Source: Linnemannia hyalina (Eukaryota > Mortierellomycota > Mortierellomycetes > Mortierellales > Mortierellaceae). Taken from it: DNA of 64,000 nt. Within the stretch, counting starts at the first letter, position 1, and each line of letters opens with the position of its first letter. The stretch is from contig JAHRHY010000007.1 in the NCBI GenBank assembly GCA_019671135.1, positions 1,550,001 through 1,614,000 of the forward strand, written 5' to 3'. Below are positions 34,396 through 44,809 of the stretch, in pieces. The notes under the pieces are model-generated. The model ran no database searches, was not told the DNA's origin, and was given only the letters and a program-made list of their open reading frames with translations. Made by a program: the position numbers and the translations under genes.

Positions 34396-36343
34396 TCTGC
34401 GAGTGTGATTGGGGGAGGGGGGGGTGTGTGTGGTGAATGGAGACTTGGGCTAAGGAATGAAGTAAAGATGTCAAGTCAAGTCAAGTCAAGTCAAGTCAGA
34501 GGAATGATACGCTAGGTGAGAGAGCACAGGGTGGCCGTTGTTTGTGAGGGGTGAGGGGTGAGGGGTGAAGTGGTATTAGGTATTATTAGGTGTGTTAGGT
34601 GTGAGGAAATAAGAATGGGGGTGATGGATGGAGTGAGTGAAAAAAAAAGAGAGAAGAGAGAAGAGTGAAGAGTGAAGAGTGAAGAGAAGAAGATGGGGAA
34701 GAAAAGAAGGACGAGAGCGGGAGAAGAGCTCTTGGTACCGACAATCAGCGTTAAAATAAACCGCTTCTTTTCTTTCCTGGATGAAGATCCGACGGGTATA
34801 CAGAGACGACAACAACAAAACTTACGATGAGGTCATTCATCCATAGACCACGGCCCTGCTTATTGCCGTACCGTACTCGTTCTTGTTCTTCTGACTTCTT
34901 CCTTTACAGCTAAATGCTTCCTCTCCTTTGCTCGACCTTCTCTCTTCCCTCCTCCTTCTTCATACCTTCTTGCATTGTTGTTAACAAGAACGAATAAACG
35001 AAACCGGATCAAACCTCTTCTTTTTTTCACTCGACTCGACTCGACTAGGCTCGTCGCCTTCTTTACCTGTCACCTCCACTCTCCCTTCTGCGCATGCCAC
35101 ACATGCCACTGCGCGTTTTAAAACTAACGACAAGAGACAAAAAGGAAATAGAGGGGACATGATAGAGGACAAGGACGTAACCACGACTGCGTAAAAGAAA
35201 CACCCCGAACCCGTTTGTCGTTGTTGTTTTGTTGTTCATCTCTGTTGTTTACCAGTCTTGTCAACCTTCCATCCTTCCAAGGTTTAGTGCCCTTTTTGAG
35301 TTCAACTTTCAATCCCTCCTCCCCCTGTCCCCTGTCTTGTCATAACCCTGTCTGTCTTCGATCGAAGTGTTCATATTCTGTTCTTTGTGCGTCCTCAGAT
35401 CTCTTTCCTCTCCTCTATTTATTTAACCGAGCAACCTTTTTCCTTTTTCTCCTCTTTTCTTCCTGTTCCTTTGTTCATCTCTTTTTTTTTTATTCTCGAC
35501 TATCTCTCTATCTTTCTCCTCTGTCCGTGTGGACAAAAAGCAACTGCCAAGACTCTATCCATGTCAAGCTTACTCGCGCCATGTCCTTCTCTTCTTTCCT
35601 CACCCACAAAGGGACTAAAACGACATCCATAAATGTGCCACCCTCATCCTACTTCCCTCTCGTCTGCTTCGTCTGGTAGTCTATCTGTATGCATGTGTCT
35701 GTGTATGTAAACAGAGGTAAACAACCCCTGTCCACCACATTGGCCAGTGCACTTCACCCTCCCTCCCCCATCCTGTATGTATTTCCCGGGTTCCAAGGGG
35801 AGATCTTTTCTCCGATTTCAAACATTGGGTTAAAAATTTTATTCTTGCCCAGACCGGTCTTTTCAAACCTGCTGTTAGACCTCCTCCTTGCCACGAGGAA
35901 AAGCTAGAGAGGAGGGATACTTTCATTCCTCCCTTTTTGGGGGCATCGGGTGCACCGGGACACCTTTGGCCCGGATCGCTATGATGTACACGTCAGTATT
36001 AAAAGAGGAGCGACAAATTAGTGGCAAAATGATTAACATTCCACTTCTCATCTCACTCTCGTTCAGCCCATCAGTTCTACTGTTCCCCTTGGCCCTTTTC
36101 TTTTTTTTTTCTTTTCTTTTCTGTTGCCTATTTATTGGTTTGTGTTATGATTGTTTTATGTTGCAAAAAGTAAAAGAGAGAGAGAGAGCAAAATGATAGA
36201 CTAAAACTACAAGCTATTGTACGAGAAATGGGAGCAAAAAACGAAGAAAGAACAGTAAAGAAAAAAAAATAGACCGAAAAGACCGCAGGCATACGATCCA
36301 TCAGGTTGTTGCTGTTGTTGGTGTAGGAGACTGATGGCCTTGC
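34396..36343. other. Intergenic, about 1.9 kb
   Basis: The left part is the VTT gene promoter, with GTCAA and AGAGTGAAG-type short repeats. 35200-35680 is C/T-rich, with a 154-codon frame of low complexity that I do not accept as a gene. 35760-36000 is less biased but has no recognisable coding exon, tRNA or known RNA. Confidence 0.45.
34470..34498. repeat. GTCAA pentanucleotide tandem repeat
   Basis: Five GTCAA units plus GTCA, in the region upstream of the VTT gene on the minus strand. A GTGAGGG-type short repeat follows at about 34548-34568. Confidence 0.9.
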
Positions 36344-39300
36344 TCAGACAAAGAACATTGTGTTCTTCAGGTCATTCTACCATTTCGAAATTCAAACATC
36401 CAACCAAGCACGTTAGTGTATAGGTCAAACAACTCATGATACATAGCAGTGACAGAGGGAGGTAACTTACAGAGATGGGCATGACCTCGGGTCTGTCGGT
36501 ATTGACACCAACATCGCGGTAGCATCGAGCACGGTAGGCGAGTAGGTGAGCGTACTGGACGGCAGGGACAATGGACGTTGCCTTGGAGCAGCGACTGTAC
36601 ACATGGCACAAGTTGAACGTCAGTTGCTGCAGATCATCCGAGGTGAATTTGTTCTCGTCATACAGGACACAGTACTGAGCACAACGGCTGGTTCCCTGTA
36701 GACCCGCGTGACTTTGTAGGTCTATCGTCAGATATCATTGTCAAAGAATAGAGACATTAGCAGGCCGCTCCTGGGTAATGCGATCCAGTAGCTATACAAA
36801 AACCAGTCCTCGCATGTGCAAAATGATGATAGTTTACAGAAGTCAAACTCGGTGGGGTGAGAGATCATGGTGTCGACCACCGTTCCTGACTCGCAGTTGC
36901 CCGATCTGTCACTGTTTCGCTTATCCATGGGAAAGAATCGCGTGTTGTGGCGCTTCTTCACGACGACGAACGTAACCGCAGGCTTGTACTTGGCTATGAG
37001 CACACAGTCAATGAAATTACAAGATGGTGGATGTTGGACTTGGTTTTCATCCATTCAAACGCAAGAATGACATGGTACAAGCACCAGGACATGGACTTAC
37101 GATCGATCTGGTGGCAGGCAATCTTGATAGCTTTGACCTCCGTCCTGAGAATCTCAGCGAACTGAGACTCCGACACACCGTCACGGTAAAAGAGGATACG
37201 CTGAGGGTGATGCTTCATAATCTGCTTGTAGCTGGCGATCAAATCCATCATCAGCGCAGGAAGACCCTCAATCACCTCTACAGCTCCCACTCCTTGCGAA
37301 GGCTGCCTCTGAATCCGTCCAATATGCCTGAATCCACAGTCGTCAACAAGCGCGACCACAGACGCGATCGATGGCCGGTCGGTCTCTCCTGGAGCCGCAT
37401 GAGTGACATCTGCACCAACAACCAACGTTCGGCCGCGCTCGATGAAGCCCAACGAGTTTTCTTCCAAGCGGTTAACTGTTCCACCGAGCTTTGCCACGAT
37501 CTTCATTCCTAGCAGCCGGCAGTATGCATCGTTGACCTTTTCGATCTTGATGGCAAGCGCGCATTGAGTCATGATGCCTGGCTCTGTCGTCTCACAGTAT
37601 GCCTTGATGTCAGGATACATGAGTCCTTTTCCTGGGAGCAATGCGACCAGTAGCTGAATGGGTGCTTGGCATACATTTTCGATCCTCCTGCGAGCTACTC
37701 CGATCTCTCTGTCAAGTGAGCCTTGTGGTTGAGTGTACCCGATTGGAGGCTCCATCATGACTATGTTCATACCGGCGGTGCTCAGAACCTGCACCAAGCG
37801 ACGGACAAAGCTCTCGACCTTGCCTCTGTGGAGCCGGCCTTCGTTCTCAAACACAAGGATTCCCCATGAACGCAAGGTCGCCCCTCCCAAATACTGCTGC
37901 GAAGCGTTGAGCTCCCATGTTCCCTGCCTCGGTACGACCTTGACCCCTCTTGCAAACTCAATCCTAGGCGCTTGCAAGACGCGAGCAGGAACGTCTGCCA
38001 TCCTTTCCGAGATGCTCATTCCAAAGGCAGCCAGGAACGGATTGTTCCTGAAGTCCAATGTCTGGATAGACTGCCTGATCTTCTGGATGCGAGGTTCAGG
38101 CTTCATAGACGCAGCTCGGAGCATCAATGCAACTTGTTCGTCATTAAGCTATAAGAGGGATCCGCCAAAATAACAGTAGTGACGTATGAGCAACCAGGGT
38201 GATGTAACTTGGATCATAGAGATACCATCATAACTATAGAGGGCCATATACTAGAGCAAAGTGCTGTACCTTCTTCTTGTAAGGTTGACCGCTCTCGAAA
38301 TAGCATAGCTCGGCAGGGAAATATGCGATGGTGTTGTTGCGACCGGGAACACCTAAGCATGGGGCGCGTGGATAGTGCAGCTTGGCATTGTAGGTGTGGG
38401 TGTAATACTCCTCCACACTCACTTTACGAGTTCCGCCATCATTGGTAGTGTGATCAAACCAGGTATCATCGGCACCGGCACGACTGAGCTGGGCCATCTT
38501 GTACCTAACCAAGAGGGTCCATGGTCGATTAGTTAATGATGAAAAATGCATCAAAGCACACAGAGGAAAGGTTTCCACGATCTCCTATTTTGATTGTCGT
38601 GTAAAAAACTTACTTGCGCTTGAACTGCTTTCCGCGGTGCGTGACCCTGAAGAAGCAACCCTTGAGAACAGTCTCGACGGCGTCCTTCTCCCGGCGGTCC
38701 AGCGACTGGCTTGGGTTCCAGCGAGGGGCGATCGACCTCATCAACTCGATCGCGCTGCCTCCCTTCACGAAAGCCCCAGCTGACTTGTCTACGTTCACGA
38801 ACAGTTGCTGTTGACCGAGACGCACGGTGTGAAAGATTCCATGCCACATCTCTACACCCCCGCGCAAGTCCTGCGCCCCATCTGGCGTGAACACAGAGCG
38901 GCCGACTAGTTGTTGACAAAACGAGAAGAAAGCATATCACAAAAGGCGTGAATATCGACATCAATTGTCGCAGACAGAGAGTCTATCAATAGAAAGCGAC
39001 TCCACAAAATAATTAAATGAATAGTTGCGCAAGGGCCACACGCCGTACCGGTCACCATATTCGAGTAAGGCTTGTGTGTGAGTGCAACGTTCAATGCCTG
39101 GATGGCCTCCGTACAATCCTGAGTGTACCGGCCTGTCTGCAAGAAGTTTAACAGAGTCCCTATGTCGATCTCATTCACGTGCATTATCTTGAAGGCGATC
39201 TCCTGCTTCTGTCCAGCCAGTTCTATCTTTTGACGTCCAAATGAGAATGTTAAAGGGAAAAGATGGTCGAAAAAACATAACCTTGTTAGGTCGTGTATGT

Positions 39301-40221
39301 GCAAGGAGGCGTGATGTGACAATGGGCACCGACAAAGACTTAAAAGAAGCCAAAAGTCAGAAAAAGTCAAGGTCTGAGTCTTTTTCACTACAACTCACCT
39401 TGATAGTAACGGCGCCGTTGTTATCGTGGACTGCCGGAAGGTGCTTGGGCGAGAAGACACTGTGGCGTCCATCGTAGGCAACCAGGGTGCCAGCATCCAT
39501 CATAATAGGGTGCCTCTGGAGCTCCTGCCACAGCTACTTGGTAGTGTCATCATTATCCAATATGTGCGACGATGAGTCAGTCAATCAGCTCACATGAGCT
39601 GTATTTCCATCAACCCTACCAGAAAATTTGCATTACGGGCTCTTCTTGAGGGTTGTTCTTTCTCCTGGCAGGAATGACGAACATCGCTCGTCTACTTACC
39701 TCTCTGTTCCTCCTGGGCGGAACCTCTGGAGAAATCTCGATGTGATAGTGGTGGATGGTCTTGTACGATGGTCGCTATCGGTCCAGAAGAGAATGTGGAG
39801 ACAGTCACCATGGTTATATATTAGTCTGCTTTGGCCTCTTCTCAACTACTTTGATTCATTTCATTTTGAGGATATATTGACATTGTATCATATTCATTAC
39901 CAGCGCCATGGGAAAAAAGTTTGTATTGACTGTTATTTGTCGTCCTGCACGACCACCCAGGTCGGGTCTCTTTGTACATCCTGTTTGAGCTTCTTTTGCA
40001 GGTGTAGGCGTAGCAGAAGGGGGTGGTACTATCCCTGGCTCGACTTTCACACGGGCAGCAGGGACCGAGGGAGCAGAGAGGTTCAGGTTGAGCTCAGAGT
40101 GAGGTGGGTAGGGCTGGTTGTTGTCGTAGGTGATGTTACGAGAGCGCTTTGAAGAGTGCGAGTCAGCGTCAAGCATCTCTTCGTCGTCTCGAGGGGACCG
40201 CAGCCGTCGGTCACTAGTCAT
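36344..40221 (-). CDS. AGO: Argonaute, slicer-type
   Basis: Guide-loaded effector of RNA interference, 907 aa. Ten exons: 39901-40221, 39700-39774, 39399-39533, 39049-39226, 38614-38905, 38270-38504, 37101-38148, 36838-36993, 36471-36721, 36344-36376. Order: disordered acidic N-tail, N domain ([35 protein letters not shown]), L1/DUF1785 ([25 protein letters not shown]), PAZ ([20 protein letters not shown]), MID ([26 protein letters not shown]), PIWI. The catalytic tetrad looks intact: Asp about 659 in VVGADVTH, Glu about 703 in [12 protein letters not shown], Asp about 735 in FYRDGVSE, His about 872 in [12 protein letters not shown]. The end [10 protein letters not shown] is typical of eukaryotic Argonautes and comes from a 33-nt last exon. 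Slicing ability is inferred from these residues. Confidence 0.96.
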
Positions 40222-40478
40222 GGCTGATGGGCCACGAGTGTTAATGAGAAGGAATTGGCGAGGAGATGAAGAGGTGAAGTGAAAAGTGAAAGCGATAAAT
40301 AAGCGAGGAAGCGATGAATGGGCGGGAGGTGAAGAGGACCGAGAATGGGGGGAAAATATGAGCAAGATACAACGTCGCAGTAAAAGAAGGTTGTCTTTAG
40401 CCTTTCTTAAGGGCGTTTTTATTATCAAGAACTATGTACAGGTAGTTCGAAAGAAGAGGGTCAGTAGCAGTCGTTCCT

Positions 40479-40838
40479 TTAGAACGAGGACTGGCCAGAC
40501 TCTTGCTGAGACTGGCGACCGGCAGGCTGTTGCTTCTGCTCCTGACGACCCTGCTGCTGTTGAGACTGCTGCTGGCGACCCTGGGGCTGCTGCTGACCGC
40601 GGGTAGACTGGGCCTGAGCAGTGGCGGTACCGCCCTGAGGGTATGAAGCCTGGGAGGTCTGCTCGCTACACTGACCAGAGGTGCGCTGACCGGGCTGGGC
40701 CGAGGCTTTGGCGACGGCGGGATCGTACATGGTGAACATGTTGCAGTTCTGGCCGGACTGCTGGGACTGGCTGGACTTCGGGACCTTGGAGTTGCAATCC
40801 TGGATATCCTGGCAGTTGGAGGAGGTGGGGAAAGTCAT
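40479..40838 (-). CDS. Small Gln/Ser-rich protein of unknown function
   Basis: Intronless ORF of 119 aa. The N-terminal half contains MTFPTSSNCQDIQDCNSK and a short MFTMYDPAVAKA segment. The C-terminal half is a Q/G/R/S low-complexity tract. Codon use is strongly biased (Gln almost always CAG, Arg CGC/CGA, Ala GCC), unlike its neighbours and as seen for highly expressed genes. A TATAAAAG box sits 83 bp upstream on the same strand. There is no signal peptide or membrane span. Disorder and four Cys in the N-half suggest a stress or assembly-prone protein, but no family is recognised. It lies 258 bp upstream of the Argonaute start, on the same strand. Confidence 0.65.
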   Translation of the reverse strand: MTFPTSSNCQDIQDCNSKVPKSSQSQQSGQNCNMFTMYDPAVAKASAQPGQRTSGQCSEQTSQASYPQGGTATAQAQSTRGQQQPQGRQQQSQQQQGRQEQKQQPAGRQSQQESGQSSF

Positions 40839-40920
40839 ATTGTTTTTGGTTTTGTGTTGGGTTGTGTTGGGAAGGGTGTGGTTACTTGGTGAAGAGTAAA
40901 AGAGGACGGTAAGACGACGC

Positions 40921-40928
40921 CTTTTATA
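40921..40928 (-). promoter_or_regulatory. TATA box of the Q/S-rich gene
   Basis: TATAAAAG on the minus strand, 83 bp before the ATG, the right distance for a start site near 40895. It is the clearest core promoter in the window. Confidence 0.6.
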
Positions 40929-40987
40929 CTACTCTATTTTTTGGCTGCTCTTTCTGAAGACATGATGAGAACATTTCCTTGAAAACA

Positions 40988-41215
40988 ATGGCTTTTTCCC
41001 ATGAACGCGTTCCTTTCACCTCAATGTTCGGCGAAATCCTAGAGGCTAGAGGTCGTGAAGGTCAAAGAGAAAAGCGCCTCAAAACCTTGCTGGCCAAAGA
41101 GAAATATGCCATCCAAGAGAGAGTTGCCATTGAACAAGACCCAGGAGAAAGGAAGACGATTGAAGGAGATCTGCTTACATTCCTGCAGGGGAAGTGGTGG
41201 GGTAGTACTCGGTAG
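40988..41215 (+). CDS. Small hypothetical helical protein (low support)
   Basis: 75-codon frame starting MAFSHERVPFTSMFGEILEA in a good context (AACAATGG). It is rich in charged helix-forming residues and ends LLTFLQGKWWGSTR before TAG. It is divergent from the Q/S-rich gene, with about 150 bp between the starts. Composition looks coding rather than random, but there is no family match, and it could be an exon or a relic. Confidence 0.3.
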   Translation: MAFSHERVPFTSMFGEILEARGREGQREKRLKTLLAKEKYAIQERVAIEQDPGERKTIEGDLLTFLQGKWWGSTR

Positions 41216-41718
41216 TCCAGGCACTTGTCGCCCTGGATTTGTGTCTGACCACTAACGGCCAAAGGAAAAAAATTAATCGATTGGCACTAACAAGCGGGAT
41301 CTACGACGGAACGTAGCCTCTGTCCTTTGTACATCCTTCCCAAGAACCTCACGCCCTCAAATCAGCAGTGGCTCGTTGGGCCATTGCTTGTTTGGTGAGC
41401 TCGTTTGCCTGCTAGCTTTCTTTGTCGTAATATAGCCAACGGCGCACTCTGTCTGCATCGATTTAGTATATGTAAGCCGTTCCCTTGTCGCGTAGCAAGT
41501 TCAGGCTTGCAGGCATGAACCATCGAACTATTTCCAGCATGTGGCTTAGTACCCCACGTGATGAAAAGCGACTTCTACTTCTTTCCATACGCTGATCCGA
41601 AGGATTTCCGGTACCTGATCAAACAACGCCCAACTGGACCTGCCGACATCGACATCGACTTCGACATCAATCTCAACAACAACCCACATCAGCGCACACC
41701 ACTGCACATTTATACAAC
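41216..41718. other. Intergenic upstream of uS17m
   Basis: Mixed-composition DNA with no coding exon or tRNA recognised. An ATCGACATCGACTTCGACATC short periodic stretch lies at about 41648-41668, just upstream of the ribosomal protein gene. Confidence 0.45.
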
Positions 41719-42210
41719 ATGCGTCAGAACTTTATGGGAGTCGTCGTCGGAACAGCCATGCAGAAGACCATCAAGGTCCGAGTCATGAGCCAGAAGGTCC
41801 ACCCTATCGTCCGCAAGGTAAAGACCACAACAATAACAACAACCACCTGGAAGCGCCGGAAAAGCAAGGCGTTACTCTAGCAGTTGACAACGAAGAAGGA
41901 GTGAAGAGAGATCAGCATCATGGCATGGACACACGCTATGGAACACCTACTTTGGATATACATTTTGCATCGCTCAAGGAACTGACCAAGCCAAAAATCG
42001 TTGAACTGACACTGCTGTTCACTATTGACACCCCACGAATATGGATAGACATACAAATCGTTCAAAAACTACCTTGTTCATGATGAAGCTTCCAAGTGCA
42101 AGCTCGGAGATGTTGTCAGGATTGAGGCATGCAGGCCAGTCAGCGCAAGGAAACATTTTTCGGTCGCAGAGATCGTTGCCGCCTCTAAAGTCTGGGAGCA
42201 CACCAAGTAA
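41719..42210 (+). CDS. MRPS17: Mitochondrial small-subunit ribosomal protein uS17m
   Basis: Bacterial-type S17, an OB-fold protein of the small ribosomal subunit that binds rRNA. Two exons (41719-41817, 42049-42210) give 86 aa, close to bacterial S17 length. Key parts are FMGVVVGTAMQKTIKVRVM, KVHPIVRK at the splice, TYKSFKNYLVHDEASKCKLG, DVVRIEACRPVSARKHFSV and AEIVAASKVWEHTK. The lack of an N-terminal presequence suggests internal import signals, as for some small mitochondrial ribosomal proteins. The stop overlaps a possible donor (CACCAA/GTAAAG), so an alternative C-terminal extension from DNA at 42240-42463 cannot be excluded. Confidence 0.88.
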
Positions 42211-42578
42211 AGTCGACACAGGCAGTGGATAATCGACCTTGCAGGACATCCTCACCTACCCAATCAACCATTCCGTCATACAACATCACCTCGTTATTTT
42301 TCAGCATTTTTTACACAATAAACAAAAAATCATCAGTACCTCAGGAACCGTTCAACGTGTCGAAGAGGAAGAAAAGGCAGTTATTGAAGATCGTTTGGAC
42401 ATGGGAGAATGCAATGGGACAATTGAGAAAATATATCGTGTGAGAAACTTGAAAGGACGGTAAACAGGATGGGCAGATTTTATTTAGGGTATCTGACAGG
42501 ACAGGCGGAGCAAAATGACAAAAGAAACAAAACAGCACGAGCAAAAAAAAAAACTGATGAAAATAACGACAATGCAGA
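42211..42578. other. Region between convergent uS17m and LPA acyltransferase genes
   Basis: 3' flanks of both genes. A 42350-42463 stretch has a codon-like open frame (EEEEKAVIEDRLDMGECNG in part) that might be an alternative uS17m exon or chance; no phase-compatible donor was found for it. Confidence 0.35.
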
Positions 42579-43805
42579 TTACTCCTTGGCTGCCCGTCTC
42601 TGCTTCAATCCTTCGTCGGTTTTGCCTTCTGAAACAGCGGTCGTGGATCCAGTGGAACCTGAGGGAGACTCGACAGAGTGGTCCATCTTCTTCAAGTTCT
42701 CGAGCATGACAGCGCGCGTCCGCTCCATCAATTCGTTGACGTCGTCAGCAGTCATTCCAGTGGTGGGAATAGGTTCCAGAACTCTGATCTCCAGCTCTCC
42801 TCCAGGGAACGAACGGTTGGCAGAGTCGTAGATGTGCGAGTATCCTGCGGCAACGATGGGCATGACGGGCTGCTGAGATTGGATCGCCAAATGGAAAGCA
42901 CCCTTCTTGAATGGCAACAGATCGGCCGTTTCCAAACGAGAGCGGGTTCCTTCAGGGAAGATCCAAATGCCAGACTATTTTTAAGCAACAAGGAGATATT
43001 TGGGTTAGCTACAATGCCAGAGATTGGCGAAGACTTGTGTAGGGAGTTTTGATAGCGGACATTACGTTGTGTTTCTTCATGTCGGTAACGGCTTGGGTGG
43101 TCGATTCAATGGCCTTCTTGTGGTTCTTGCGGTCAATAAAGATTGCATTGCTCAGGGTCACTAGGTTACCACGAGGTACAAATACGAGATTTCGCTGGTC
43201 AGCACAATAAGACAACTGCACCCCTACAAATCCACACAAACAAGAGAGTCGATATCATTGATTGACATAACAATAGGGACTTACTAAAGATACCGAGGAA
43301 AGGAAAGTATTGAAGCTCTTTCTTGGCCATGACAACGCAGTGCTTTGGGAAGACTCGTCCGAGAATCATCATATCCATCGAACTCTGGTGGTTGCAGACA
43401 ACGATGGCAGGGTACTTTTCCAGATGCTCCTCTCCAACAATCTTGAAGGTCACACCACAGGGATAAGATGCGATGAAGGAAAAGATCCGGGCGACCACAA
43501 AGTTGGTCTCATGTCTTCTGTTGAGAAGCGCAAAGACGATGGAGACAAAGCATCCGACGATCGACATGATAAAGGTTGCAATGAGGACGACACAACACTT
43601 GGTCACAAATTGAATCTTTTGAGGGAGGACAGCCAAGAGTCGCGGCAAGGCCAGGATGAAGGCAGGGACGGCGATGATGCCCCATGGAATTGTTGACTCT
43701 AATTGATGAAGAGGGCAAGGATGTTAGTTCGTTGGTTTCTTTGGTGAATGGATAGTAGGCCACTGTCATACTCGTTATATGTGTATCAAACGTACCTGAA
43801 AACAT
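42579..43805 (-). CDS. SLC1: 1-acyl-sn-glycerol-3-phosphate acyltransferase (Slc1-like)
   Basis: Converts lysophosphatidic acid to phosphatidic acid in the ER membrane, in glycerolipid synthesis. Four exons (43796-43805, 43285-43698, 43066-43160, 42579-42974) give 304 aa. Hydrophobic spans occupy about residues 10-60. The PlsC motifs are clear: CNHQSSMD (HX4D, His about 107 and Asp about 112), PFLGIFMTLSNAIFIDRKNH across the second splice, FPEGTRS (Glu about 181), and PVMPIVAAGYSHIYD. The first exon codes only MFS plus one base. I placed the exon 3 acceptor at CCTAG/TGACCC because it restores the conserved GIF-MTLSNAIFIDR join; the longer in-frame option inserts about 20 unconserved residues. 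Confidence 0.92.
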
Positions 43806-44809
43806 GGCCTGGATATGTGTTTAGAAGGAAGAAAGGGAGAGAAGAATGATCGAGCATTAGAAATAGAGACATTATTTGAGCATGTGTTGGGTGTGTGTGC
43901 GTGCCAATGCGAATGTGATAAGCAGGGTGGGCAATTCCGAAATAGGTTTTTTGTTGGTCCTTCCTTCGTTCCAGGAACAAACAAACAGAAGCACAAGCAA
44001 TTCGAGAAAAGGGCTGGACAGCAACGCACAGCATTAACTCCATAAAGGATATGATGATTATGAGTAAGGAGGGTGCAGTTTAGGCTTTTTACCTGAGGAT
44101 CAGGAAGGACGAGGAAGGAGAGAGAAAGGGATAGTGCGAATAAAGGGTGGAATGAGTGAAAGAGCGAGTGATGAAGAAAGTGAATGGGGGGTGGGATGGA
44201 AGAGAGAAGAGAAGAAAATAAAGAAGAAAATAAAGAAAATAAAAGAAACAAAAATGAAAGTAAATGAAAGTTTCCGACATTTTTATTATTTGATCAGAAG
44301 GGTCCAACGGCGAATTCTTTTTTTTTCTCTTTTGCACGACGGAAGTGGGGACTCAAGAAGACATGAGACTGCTGCTCACTCTTATTCTTTCACACCCACA
44401 GCAATTGCTGCCTGGCGCCAATGCTTGTTCGATACTAATTGTAATACGCTTTCCTTTTTCAACAACTCTCCCACCACCTCGTTCCCCACTCACTCTCACA
44501 TGCCTGCGGGGTTGAAGCTGAGCATTTTTTTTTCGGGAGACTCTCATTATCGCTGCAGTTCTGAAAAGGAAGTCATTTTTTTCATTTTTTTCGTGCAAAG
44601 CCACCAAGTGAGCTGGACTGCCAACTTAACCACGCCTGCCTTGGAGACTTTGCCACCCTCAACATCATACACACTGCAATTCATCACTCTTCAGCATCAA
44701 CACTCACCCACCAACAACCCACAAGTTCCCAGCCAGACAGGACAAGGATTATCACAGCTGAATACACAAGTCATCAAACAAACACGACACATCGATACGC
44801 ACAGGAACC
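43806..44809. other. Divergent promoter region, LPA acyltransferase / SNU66
   Basis: About 1 kb shared upstream region with A/G-rich stretches (44100-44270). A long frame in phase with SNU66 runs through here but is not conserved-looking and would need intron read-through. No separate gene supported. Confidence 0.5.

Noticed and set aside
35215..35679. 154-codon ORF in the + strand
   Set aside because: Pure Ser/Leu/Phe/Pro/Cys low complexity from C/T-rich leader DNA. No conserved segment and no splice support.
43161..43230. Longer exon 3 for the LPA acyltransferase
   Set aside because: It inserts about 20 residues between FLGIF and TLSNAIFIDR, which are adjacent in the family. A proper acceptor at CCTAG removes them.
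44134..44809. In-frame upstream extension of SNU66
   Set aside because: Needs read-through of intron 1 and encodes unconserved sequence. The SART1 opening (FEEANRIRLSLG) is restored only by starting at 44810 and splicing.
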